NCBI GenBank assembly: GCA_963830385.1 | Contig: CAWHMD010000004.1 | Coordinates: 372,001 to 436,000 of the forward strand | DNA: 64,000 nt | From: Bog-532 sp963830385 | GTDB taxonomy: Bacteria > Actinomycetota > Actinomycetes > Streptosporangiales > Streptosporangiaceae | Reading direction: 5' to 3' | In this document: positions 25,503-33,095 of the stretch, piece after piece | Layout of the letters: every line of letters starts with the position of its first letter | Position numbering within the stretch: position 1 is the stretch's first letter | Notes under the pieces: generated by a model | Seen by the model: the letters and a program-made list of their open reading frames with translations, nothing else | Database searches by the model: none | Told to the model about the DNA's origin: nothing | Position numbers and translations under genes: made by a program

Positions 25503-25928
25503 GTGGGGACTCCATACACGCCTTATCCGCAGGGCCCGGGTTCACCGTACGGCGAGCCGGAGCCGCAGCGGGGCTACCTGCAGGGCGGTCCGGTTGGCTT
25601 CGGGGAGGCGGTCACCGAAGGTTTCAAGAACATCGTCACCTTCACCGGGCGTGCCTCGCGATCCGCGTTCTGGTGGTTTTTCCTCGGCGCCATCATCATC
25701 GATGTGATCGGCGCTATCGTCGGGCGCGCGGCTCACGCCATCGTGATTCAGTACGTCGTCTATATCCTCGTCGCCCTCGTGAGCCTCAGCCTGTCCGTCC
25801 GGCGGCTGCACGACACCGACCGGAGCGGATTCTGGTGGCTCATCGGCCTGATCCCGGTCATCGGGACGATCATCCTGCTGGTGTTCTACCTGCTGCCCGG
25901 CACCCCCGGGCCCAACCGGCACGGCTGA
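25503..25928 (+). CDS. DUF805 membrane protein
   Basis: 141 aa, GTG start with GGAGG. A Pro/Gly/Tyr-rich cytoplasmic N-terminus (TPYTPYPQGPGSPYG) is followed by DUF805: FKNIVTFTGRASRSAFWWFF, helix 2, then the conserved RRLHDTDRSGFWWLIGLIPV and IILLVFYLLPGTPGPNR. DUF805 proteins are small inner-membrane proteins of unknown role. It is monocistronic: its own promoter precedes it and a strong intrinsic terminator follows. Confidence 0.88.
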   Translation: MGTPYTPYPQGPGSPYGEPEPQRGYLQGGPVGFGEAVTEGFKNIVTFTGRASRSAFWWFFLGAIIIDVIGAIVGRAAHAIVIQYVVYILVALVSLSLSVRRLHDTDRSGFWWLIGLIPVIGTIILLVFYLLPGTPGPNRHG

Positions 25929-25951
25929 CACCCGGCCCACCCTGATATCCA

Positions 25952-25989
25952 CCCGGCGGGCGCGAACTCTTCGCGCTCGCCGGGTTTTT
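25952..25989 (+). terminator. Intrinsic terminator of the DUF805 gene
   Basis: A 15-bp stem (25952-25966 with 25970-25984, one G-T wobble) and 3-nt CTC loop followed by TTTTT. It begins 23 bp after the stop codon. The U-tract makes it a classical rho-independent terminator. Confidence 0.85.
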
Positions 25990-26028
25990 GGGCCTTGTGG
26001 CGGGTCAGCGCGCTGACCCGCCTGGGGC

Positions 26029-26718
26029 TCACTCGGGCTGGCGGTGCACGGCGCCGAGCAGGGCGGCGTAGGAGCGGACCAGCGCCGCGTGCTCGAGCGG
26101 CAGCAGCGGGCTGTCCGGCTGCCGGCCCTGCCGGACCCACTCGTCGGACAGGTCCATGGCCCGGGCGCGGTGGACCGCGGCCGGGCGGAGGGCGCTCTCG
26201 GGCTCGCGGTAGAGATAGCAGTACAGGCGGGCCAGCGACTGGACCAGCTCCTCGGCCGGCTCGGCCTCATCGGCCGCCCGCGAGCCGTCCCGGCGCTGGC
26301 CGTCGTCCCGGTGCTGGCCCTCGCGGTGCACGCGCCACCAGTCGACTTCGAGCTCGGCCGCCCGGGCGGGGCTGGCGGGCTCGCCGTAGCTGATGCTGAT
26401 CAGCGTGTAGAAGCGCCGCATGCAGGCCCGGGCCCGGTCGGGGTCGTTGTCGGGATAGGGCGCCCACAGCTGAATGGCCCGCAGCGCCAGCCAGGCGCCG
26501 TACAGCGTCCGGTGCCAGTTCAGGCCGAAGCCCACCCGGACCAGCCCGACCGAGGCCAGCAGCACCTGTACCCACCGCCGCTGGTAGTAGCCCACCCAGG
26601 CCCGGTATTCGAGGTCGGCCAGCCAGATGGGATCGAAGCTTCGCAGCCGAGACGGCACCCCCGCGCTGACTCGGCTCGCGTCGGTGGGCCCGGAGCCGAC
26701 CGGTCTCATACGGCCCAT
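26029..26718 (-). CDS. Conserved actinobacterial protein, unknown
   Basis: 229 aa from ATG 26718 (AAAGGGA upstream). The central region is rich in aromatic and Arg residues (YRAWVGYYQRRWVQVLLASV, then TLYGAWLALRAIQLWAPYPD and ARACMRRFYTLI). The conserved-looking RAIQLWAPYPDNDPDRA segment suggests a real family, but I cannot name it. No transmembrane segment beyond one moderately hydrophobic helix. It is divergent from the glycoside hydrolase, with 93 bp between the starts. Confidence 0.6.
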   Translation of the reverse strand: MGRMRPVGSGPTDASRVSAGVPSRLRSFDPIWLADLEYRAWVGYYQRRWVQVLLASVGLVRVGFGLNWHRTLYGAWLALRAIQLWAPYPDNDPDRARACMRRFYTLISISYGEPASPARAAELEVDWWRVHREGQHRDDGQRRDGSRAADEAEPAEELVQSLARLYCYLYREPESALRPAAVHRARAMDLSDEWVRQGRQPDSPLLPLEHAALVRSYAALLGAVHRQPE

Positions 26719-26811
26719 GAATCCCTTTTTCCCTCTCGAGCGCCGCGCCAAACGGTTGACAGTTAACAATGCGGCTGGCGAAAATCATCTGGCAGCGATC
26801 AAGGAGGGCCC

Positions 26812-28536
26812 GTGCCGCCGAAATCAGTGCAGGTGAACGAGAACGATGATGATGCCGGCGGCACCGAGCTGGTCCTCACCAGCGCTCAGTGGAGGCTGCG
26901 GGTCGGCTTCGGTCAGCAGCTCGATCCCCACGAGCTCGTGCACCTTCCAGCCAGCCGCGCCGTGGCCGACGAGAGCTACTGCTACCAGCTGACCGTGACC
27001 GGGCTCGGCCACTCGGGCTTCCGCGGCGGCCCGCATCCCTGCCGCCGGGTCCGCCCGCTCGGCTGGTCGATCGAGCACCACGAGGACTCCGGGGCCACCT
27101 TGTCCCTGCTCGGCCAGCTCGACTTCGGCGCCCGGGGGCCGACCGGAAATCGCCTGGAGCACCAGATCACGCTGACGGCAGCAGGTGCTGTCGTCGAGCA
27201 GATTTCGCTGCTGAACCACGCCGGCCAGGACCGGCTGCGGCTGGAAGGGGTCCGCTTCGGCTTCCGGAAGACGCTGTTCGACCGGGGTCTGTCGGCCTGG
27301 CGGCCGCACTGCGACCGGGCCGAGCTGATCCCCGTCCCGCTGCGCCGCTTCCGGGCCCAGGATGTCGACCACCTGCTCGACGGCTACCGCGCCCGCGACC
27401 TCTACCCCTCCGAGTGGCCGGGCCGGGCCAGCCTGCCGGACCGGAGCGCTGAGGCCTGGCTGTGGGCCGAGGAGGACGGCGGCTTCCTGGTGGCCAAGTA
27501 CAACCAGGAGCACGCCGAGTTCAGCGTGGCCGACGCCGAGCACGTGGCCGCGCGCCGCCCGGCTGGCGAGGCGGCCTCGTTGCAGCTGGACCAGCTGCAC
27601 AGCGACCGCAACCTGTGCCTGCGGCACGGCGGGGCCGGCGTCCGCGATGGCTTCCCCGAGCACGCCGCCGAGCTCGGCCCGCGCCAGTGCCTTCGCTTCG
27701 GTACCTCGACGATCGTGGCCTACGACGGGGACTGGCAGGCCGGTTACACAAGCTACAAGCAGCTTTTGCGAGAAAAAGGCCACATCACCCCGGCTGGCTA
27801 CGACCCCCAGGTCCACTGGAACGAGCTGTACCGCCTCGGCTGGCGCTGCGGCTCGAACGCGCCCCTGCAGGAGCTGCCCGAGCTGTTCGCGGAGGCCGCC
27901 CGGGCCCAGGCGGCGGGAGCCCAGACGTTCTACTTCGACCCCGGGTGGGACCTTTTCGAGGGCAGCTCGGTCTGGGACACCGAACGGCTGGGACCGATCG
28001 AGGAGTTCATCCGGCGCCTGCGCGAGGAGTACGGGCTGTCGCTGGCGCTGCACCTCATGATCCAGGCGCTGTCGCTCTACGAGTACAACCTCGCCTACGA
28101 CATCCCGCTCTACCTCCACATCAACAGCGCGCACGACAGCCCGGCGATGCTCGCGTTCTGGTGGTACGCCTCCTGCTGCCGCCACCTCGGCATCGGCGGG
28201 CTGGTCGAGGACGACGAGCGGTGGCCCCGCCTCACCGAGGCGATGCGCAGGTACCGGTCCCTGCAGCCCTACTTTGCCCGCGGCCGCTTCGTCGGCATCG
28301 ATCCCGTCACCCACCTGCACGTCCTCGACCAGGAGGGCGGGGCCGTGCTGACCGCCTACAACCTCACCGCGACCAGCGTGCGGCGCTCGGTCCGCATCAG
28401 CCCGGCCGAGCTTGGCCTGGCCGGGACGCCCGAGGTGACGGGGGCGCCCGCGGCCTTGGCGGACGGGATGCTGACCATCGACGTGGAACTGCCGCCGCTC
28501 AGCCCGCTGGTGGCCGAGATCAGGACCGCTCGGTAG
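26812..28536 (+). CDS. Alpha-galactosidase-like glycoside hydrolase with central deletion
   Basis: 574 aa, GTG start with AAGGAGG 4 nt upstream. An N-terminal beta-sandwich of about 300 residues leads into a (beta/alpha)8 region (VHWNELYRLGWRCGS; TFYFDPGWDLFEGSS) resembling clan GH-D. The chain then passes directly from LSLALHLMI to QALSLYEYNLAYDIPLYLHI. In full-length relatives these blocks are separated by well over 100 residues carrying the nucleophile Asp and an EAHD-type segment. The frame is intact, so it is expressed as a probably inactive or repurposed protein. No signal peptide. It overlaps the convergent RraA-like gene by 17 bp. Confidence 0.65.
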   Translation: MPPKSVQVNENDDDAGGTELVLTSAQWRLRVGFGQQLDPHELVHLPASRAVADESYCYQLTVTGLGHSGFRGGPHPCRRVRPLGWSIEHHEDSGATLSLLGQLDFGARGPTGNRLEHQITLTAAGAVVEQISLLNHAGQDRLRLEGVRFGFRKTLFDRGLSAWRPHCDRAELIPVPLRRFRAQDVDHLLDGYRARDLYPSEWPGRASLPDRSAEAWLWAEEDGGFLVAKYNQEHAEFSVADAEHVAARRPAGEAASLQLDQLHSDRNLCLRHGGAGVRDGFPEHAAELGPRQCLRFGTSTIVAYDGDWQAGYTSYKQLLREKGHITPAGYDPQVHWNELYRLGWRCGSNAPLQELPELFAEAARAQAAGAQTFYFDPGWDLFEGSSVWDTERLGPIEEFIRRLREEYGLSLALHLMIQALSLYEYNLAYDIPLYLHINSAHDSPAMLAFWWYASCCRHLGIGGLVEDDERWPRLTEAMRRYRSLQPYFARGRFVGIDPVTHLHVLDQEGGAVLTAYNLTATSVRRSVRISPAELGLAGTPEVTGAPAALADGMLTIDVELPPLSPLVAEIRTAR

Positions 28537-29212
28537 CGAGCCTGCTGATCAGGTCGTCGAGCCCGAGGGCGGCGGGCAGCCGCGCGCCGCCGGCGATGGC
28601 CTGCCGCCAGCCCTCTTCCCGGTCGGCGACTTCCCGGGTCAGGGCGACGACCAGTGCGAGGTGTTCCCGGGGAACGACGACGACGCCGCTGGCGTCGCCG
28701 CGGATGACGTCACCCGGGCGGACGGTCACCCCGCCGCAGTGCACGACGACGTTGATCGCACCCGGTCCCTGGTTCGAGCCGGTGGCCGGGTGGGCGCCCA
28801 CGGCGAACGTCGGCAACGCGGCCACCTCGAGGCCGTCGAGGTCACGGACGGCGCCGTCGACCACCATCCCGTGACAGCCGAGGCTGGCCAGCGTCTGCCC
28901 GGCGATGTCGCCGATCACGGCGGCGTCCGGCCGGCCACCGCCGTCGACGACCAGCACGTCGCCCGGCGCGACCAGGTCGGCCGCCTTCAGCACGTAGAGG
29001 ATGTCGCCCGGCTTGGTCCACACGGTCACCGCCGGGCCGCACAGCTGGGTGCCGCCCGCCAGGTGACGCAGCGGTGGGGCCACGATCGCGACCGGGCCGC
29101 CGCAGTCGGCGATCTGCGTCGTGTCGAACTCCCGCAGCGCGGTCACCAGCGACTCGTCCGGGCGCTCGGTGATCTCGTTGATCGTCCACTGATCCGGATG
29201 GGACTTGCTCAC
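28520..29212 (-). CDS. RraA-like protein (HMG/CHA aldolase family)
   Basis: 230 aa, GTG start. The family core is present: GDVLVVDGGGRPDAAVIGDI, then GCHGMVVDGAVRDLDGL, matching the G-x20-R-D signature that binds Mg2+ and pyruvate in 4-hydroxy-4-methyl-2-oxoglutarate aldolases. The C-terminal half (RPGDVIRGDASGVVVVP) is also typical. The true substrate may be a 2-oxo acid; RNase-E inhibition is unlikely here. It follows the SCO6745-like gene on the same strand with 61 bp between. Confidence 0.85.
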   Translation of the reverse strand: MSKSHPDQWTINEITERPDESLVTALREFDTTQIADCGGPVAIVAPPLRHLAGGTQLCGPAVTVWTKPGDILYVLKAADLVAPGDVLVVDGGGRPDAAVIGDIAGQTLASLGCHGMVVDGAVRDLDGLEVAALPTFAVGAHPATGSNQGPGAINVVVHCGGVTVRPGDVIRGDASGVVVVPREHLALVVALTREVADREEGWRQAIAGGARLPAALGLDDLISRLATERS

Positions 29213-29273
29213 ATGGTCTCCTCGGGAATCGGGGGCCCTGGCCGGGCGCCTGAGTCAGTCGGCCGGGCCTGAG

Positions 29274-30179
29274 TCAGCCGGCCGCGCGTTTGAGGATGTC
29301 GGCCGGGAACGCGCCGGCCGCGACGCACCGCCCGCTCCAGTCGTCCAGCCGGTCGCACAGCTCGTCCAGCCGGCCGCCGAGCGCGGCCACGATCGCCTGC
29401 TCGGCCCGGTCGGTCCGGTCCTCGATGGCGGCCCGGGCCGCGCGGCCGGTTTCGGTCAGCGTGCCGTCGTGCAGCCAGCCGCGGCTGGTCAGCCCGTCCA
29501 CCGCCGCCTGCATGGCCGCCTCCGGCCAGCCGCGGGTGGCGGTGTAGGACAGCAGCGGCATGCCGAGCCAGCACTCGGTGAGCACGTTCATCTCGATCGG
29601 CCCGAGCCCGGCCGCGTTCGCCACCGCCACGTGCGAGTCGCCCCGGTGTTCGCGGACCAGGTCGCAGGCCCACCACAGGCGCTGGAAGGGATCGCCGGGC
29701 CGCCCGCGTCCGCGCAGCCCGCTGAACAGCGGACGCCCGGTGCCGTCGGCGCCCTCGGCCGCGCCGGCCAGCAGACCGGCCACTTCGGCCGGGTCTTCCC
29801 CGGCCAGTACCTCGGCCAGGCTGGCGGCGGTGGCGCTGTCCCGGGCCGCCAGCAACTGGTCCCGCGTCGTCGCCGCCCGAGCCGCCTCGTACAAACTGGC
29901 CACCAGACCCGGCTCGAACCAGGCGAACGCCGCCGCCACGACCGGCGGTGACGGCTCACCCAGGCTGGCCGCCCGGCCACCGACGTAACCGGCCAGGAAG
30001 TCCAGGCCGAGGCCGGCCAGGCGTTCGTTCGTGTGGCGGCTCCAGACCGCGTGCATGGCCAGCGGCTCGCACGCATCCCGCAGCCGCCGGGCGCCCCGGC
30101 CCGACCGGACCACCTCCGGCAGCGGGGTGTCAGCTGGACGAGCGGCGTAAAACGTCTCGACGGCCTCGTCGTAGTCCAT
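29274..30179 (-). CDS. SCO6745-family protein
   Basis: 301 aa from ATG 30179, chosen because GGGAGAG lies 7 nt upstream. The sequence is Ala/Leu-rich and helical, with ACEPLAMHAVWSRHTNERLA, then LGLDFLAGYVGGRAASLG and DPFQRLWWACDLVREHRGDS, as in the SCO6745 (SalK-like) family. A winged-helix-like C-terminus (GLTSRGWLHDGTLTETGRAA) suggests nucleic-acid or partner binding. The family role is unknown. It is divergent from the histidine phosphatase with 31 bp between the starts. Confidence 0.72.
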   Translation of the reverse strand: MDYDEAVETFYAARPADTPLPEVVRSGRGARRLRDACEPLAMHAVWSRHTNERLAGLGLDFLAGYVGGRAASLGEPSPPVVAAAFAWFEPGLVASLYEAARAATTRDQLLAARDSATAASLAEVLAGEDPAEVAGLLAGAAEGADGTGRPLFSGLRGRGRPGDPFQRLWWACDLVREHRGDSHVAVANAAGLGPIEMNVLTECWLGMPLLSYTATRGWPEAAMQAAVDGLTSRGWLHDGTLTETGRAARAAIEDRTDRAEQAIVAALGGRLDELCDRLDDWSGRCVAAGAFPADILKRAAG

Positions 30180-30210
30180 GCTCAGCTCTCCCATGGTTTA
30201 CGTTGGCGGC

Positions 30211-30816
30211 ATGGACGGGCCGCCCGAAGTCATCTACATCATCCGGCACGCGGAGAAGCCGCTGAAGCCGCCGGCGTCCGGGGTCGACTATCAGGGCGGC
30301 CACAACGAGCATTCGCTGCTGCCGCGCGGATGGCAGCGCTCCGGCGCCCTCGCGGCCCTGTTTCACCCGGACTTCGGCCCGCTGCGGGCCGGCTTGCGGA
30401 CGCCGACGGTACTGATGGCGCCCTCCTGGGGGCACCCGGGCAAGACCGCCGCCCACCGGTCGTACCAGACCATTCAGGGCCTGAGCGAGCACCTGGGGCT
30501 GCCGATAACGTCCCCGTTCGCCCAGGGGCATGAGCAGAAGCTGGCCGATCACCTGGTGCGCGACCACTCCGGTGTGGCGCTCATCTGCTGGGAGCACAAG
30601 CACATCCCGGTGATCGCGTCCTCGCTGCCGGTCGATGACGGGACCGCCATCCCGCGCAAATGGCCGGGCGACCGGTACGACGTCATCTGGTCGTTCACCC
30701 TCGTCCCGGACTCTGAACCGGCCCGGTACACCTTCGATCAGATCCCCCAGCTGCTGCTGGCCGGCGACGCCGAAACGGTGATCCCGGCCGTTGCGGATGA
30801 ACCCGAAAAGGCATAA
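30211..30816 (+). CDS. Histidine phosphatase-like protein
   Basis: 201 aa. The N-terminal VIYIIRHAEKP is the RHxE form of the phosphoglycerate-mutase/SixA nucleophile motif, and LICWEHKHIPVIASSL provides a second His in the position of the usual H[GN] motif. The middle shows LLPRGWQRSGALAALF. The rest lacks a clear acid-phosphatase pattern. An ATG six codons upstream (30193) is an alternative start. Confidence 0.7.
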   Translation: MDGPPEVIYIIRHAEKPLKPPASGVDYQGGHNEHSLLPRGWQRSGALAALFHPDFGPLRAGLRTPTVLMAPSWGHPGKTAAHRSYQTIQGLSEHLGLPITSPFAQGHEQKLADHLVRDHSGVALICWEHKHIPVIASSLPVDDGTAIPRKWPGDRYDVIWSFTLVPDSEPARYTFDQIPQLLLAGDAETVIPAVADEPEKA

Positions 30817-30917
30817 TCCGGCGGCGGGTGGGCGCACGTGCGGTCCTGCAACCTGGCTGCAATCCCGGGCCTGCACGATGGCTGGTGACCAGGACCGGAC
30901 CACCGCCGGGAGGTGCG

Positions 30918-31310
30918 ATGACGGACGCATCGGCGATAGACAAGTTCCTTGGCGCGATCGAGAGCGCGACGATCAGCTGCTGCGACGCCTGGAGTGCGGA
31001 CGCGACGCTCGACGCGACCGTTCCGAACTGGCGGCTGCACGCGGCTGGCGCCGACGCGATACGCGCCGAGTACGCGAAGTGGTTCGCTGATCCCGGCCGG
31101 TTCGACGAGCTGCGCCGCCATGTCATGGACGGCGGGGCCGGCGAAGTGGTCGAGTACACGCTCAGCTGGTCGGAGAACGGTGTCCCGCACGCTGGCCACC
31201 ACGTGCACCTCCTGACCGTGCGGGACGACCGTATCGTCGCCGACATGGTCTTCTGCGGCGGCCGCTGGCCGGCCATGCTGCTGGCCGAGATGGAGGCCGC
31301 CGATGGGTGA
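30918..31310 (+). CDS. NTF2-like protein
   Basis: 130 aa, ATG with GGGAGG. The pattern (WSADATLDATVPNWRLHAAG, then EYTLSWSENGVPHAGHHVHL and GGRWPAMLLAEME) is that of an NTF2/SnoaL-like small alpha+beta barrel with a His-rich pocket. It overlaps the kinase gene by 8 bp. With the kinase and methyltransferase it forms a tightly overlapping three-gene operon of unknown pathway. Confidence 0.7.
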   Translation: MTDASAIDKFLGAIESATISCCDAWSADATLDATVPNWRLHAAGADAIRAEYAKWFADPGRFDELRRHVMDGGAGEVVEYTLSWSENGVPHAGHHVHLLTVRDDRIVADMVFCGGRWPAMLLAEMEAADG

Positions 31311-32325
31311 CCCGGAGCCCCACCGGTCACGCCGCCGCGACCTGGCCGATCTGCTGGCCGCCGCGACCGAGCGTACGGTCATCGCCGATGTGCCCGGCAA
31401 GTCGGGGGCCCGGCTGGAGCGAGCCGTGATCGATGGCGAGAGCTACGTGCTGAAATACCTGGACCTGGCCGAGGACTGGACCCTGCGGGCCTCCGGCTGC
31501 CTGCGCGGCGCTCCCCTGGAATTGTGGGAACGGGGCATCCTGGACCGGCTGCCAGACTGCTTCGACCAGCCGATCGTCGGCGCCGCGCCGCTGGCGTCGT
31601 CCAGCTCCCGGCCATCGGGAGGCTGTGTACTGCTGATGCGTGACGTGACGCCGTGGCTGGTCCCTGCCACCGATGCGCCGATCACGCTGGCCGAGCATGA
31701 GAGCTTTCTGCAGCACATGGCCGCGCTGCACGCGCAGTTCTGGGGTTGCGGGCCGGAGTTCGACGTCGTCCCGGTCATGCACCGGTACCTTGAGCTGTCT
31801 CCGTGGATGGCAGCCGCTGAGGCGGCGGCCGGCTCGGCTCACCTGGTCCCGCGCCTGGTCGCCGAGGGCTGGCCGCTGCTGGCCGAGATTGCGCCGGCCG
31901 CGGCGGCCGTGGTCAGCCCGCTGGCGTACGATCCCGGCCCGCTGGTGGAGGCCATGGCCTGCACGCCGCAGACGTTTGTGCACAGCAACTGGAAGCTGGA
32001 CAACCTCGGCACCGACGACGCCGGCCGCACCGTGATCCTGGACTGGGAGCAGCCCGGCCGCGGCGCGCCGCTGTCCGACCTGGCCTGGTACCTGGCCATC
32101 AACTGCCGCCGCCTGCCGCGGTCCAAGGAGGCTTCGATCGTTTCCTACCGGAACGCACTCGAAGCGTGCGGCATCGGCACTGAGCCGTGGTGGGACCGTC
32201 AGCTGGCACTGTGCTTGCTCGGAGCCCTGGTCCAATTCGGCTGGGAAAAGGCGCTGGGTGGATACGACGAGGAGCTCGCATGGTGGGAGGCACACGCGAT
32301 CGGGGCCGCTCCGCTGCTGAGCTGA
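31303..32325 (+). CDS. Aminoglycoside phosphotransferase/choline kinase-family protein
   Basis: 340 aa. The N-lobe has a Lys in SYVLKYLDLAEDW. The catalytic loop reads FVHSNWKLDNLGTDDAG, with His and Asn in the HxxxxxN arrangement but Ser where Brenner-motif kinases have catalytic Asp (usual HGDxxxxN). The metal-binding DWEQPGRGAPLSDLAWYL is intact. Small-molecule kinase by fold; the loop change makes activity uncertain. It overlaps the upstream gene by 8 bp and the methyltransferase by 46 bp. Confidence 0.83.
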   Translation: MGDPEPHRSRRRDLADLLAAATERTVIADVPGKSGARLERAVIDGESYVLKYLDLAEDWTLRASGCLRGAPLELWERGILDRLPDCFDQPIVGAAPLASSSSRPSGGCVLLMRDVTPWLVPATDAPITLAEHESFLQHMAALHAQFWGCGPEFDVVPVMHRYLELSPWMAAAEAAAGSAHLVPRLVAEGWPLLAEIAPAAAAVVSPLAYDPGPLVEAMACTPQTFVHSNWKLDNLGTDDAGRTVILDWEQPGRGAPLSDLAWYLAINCRRLPRSKEASIVSYRNALEACGIGTEPWWDRQLALCLLGALVQFGWEKALGGYDEELAWWEAHAIGAAPLLS

Positions 32326-33095
32326 CCGCGGGCCTGCGGGCCGGCTACGACGCCGCGGCCCGGGACTGGGCCGCTGGTCCCGGGCACATGTACGCGCGAC
32401 TGGCCGAGGCGCTGGTCGCGGCCGCGCCGGTGCCGCTGACCGGCCGCCTGGTGCTCGATCTGGGCTCGGGTGACGGCGTAGCCGCCCGGGCCGCGCTCGC
32501 GGCCGGGGCTCGCCGCGTGGTCGCGGCCGACCTGTCGCTGGGCATGCTCCGCCAGGCGGTCCCGGGGCTGTGCCCGGTCACCGCGGACGCTGCGGCGCTG
32601 CCGTTCCGCGACCATCGCTTCGACCTGGTGCTGGCCGCGTTCTGCCTCAACCATCTGGACGCTCTGGCGGCCGGCCTGGCTGAGGCCCGCCGGGTGGGCG
32701 GGGCCATCGCGGCCAGCGTGTTCGCACCAGGCTGGACCCATCCGGCCAAGGACGCGGTGGACGGTGTCCTGCGCGCATCGGGCTACCGGCCGCCGGACTG
32801 GTACACGGCCCTCGCGCCCGGGGCGCGGGCCAGCGATCCGGATGCTCTCGCCGCGGCGGCGGCGGAGGCCGGTTTCACCGGCGTCCAGGTGCGCACGACC
32901 GACGTCCGAACCGAGCTGGCTGCTCCGGCCGGCCTTGCGGCCTGGCGGCTGGGCATGGCCCACGTCGCACCGTTCTTGCGCTCAATGGAGCCATCGGCCG
33001 GGTCCGCGCTCCGGGTGGCGGCCGAGCAGGCCGTGACCAGCTTGCCCGCAACCGGCCCGCTGACCGTCTCGATGCTGGTCCTGACGGCTAGCTGA
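32280..33095 (+). CDS. Class I SAM-dependent methyltransferase
   Basis: 271 aa from ATG 32280, supported by GGAG 6 nt upstream; the start lies 46 bp inside the kinase gene. Motif I is LVLDLGSGDGVAARAAL, followed by RVVAADLSLGMLRQAV and FDLVLAAFCLNHLDAL, a UbiE-like order. The C-terminal region is Ala-rich and would contact the substrate. It ends 8 bp past the stop of the convergent SARP gene. Confidence 0.85.
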   Translation: MVGGTRDRGRSAAELTAGLRAGYDAAARDWAAGPGHMYARLAEALVAAAPVPLTGRLVLDLGSGDGVAARAALAAGARRVVAADLSLGMLRQAVPGLCPVTADAAALPFRDHRFDLVLAAFCLNHLDALAAGLAEARRVGGAIAASVFAPGWTHPAKDAVDGVLRASGYRPPDWYTALAPGARASDPDALAAAAAEAGFTGVQVRTTDVRTELAAPAGLAAWRLGMAHVAPFLRSMEPSAGSALRVAAEQAVTSLPATGPLTVSMLVLTAS

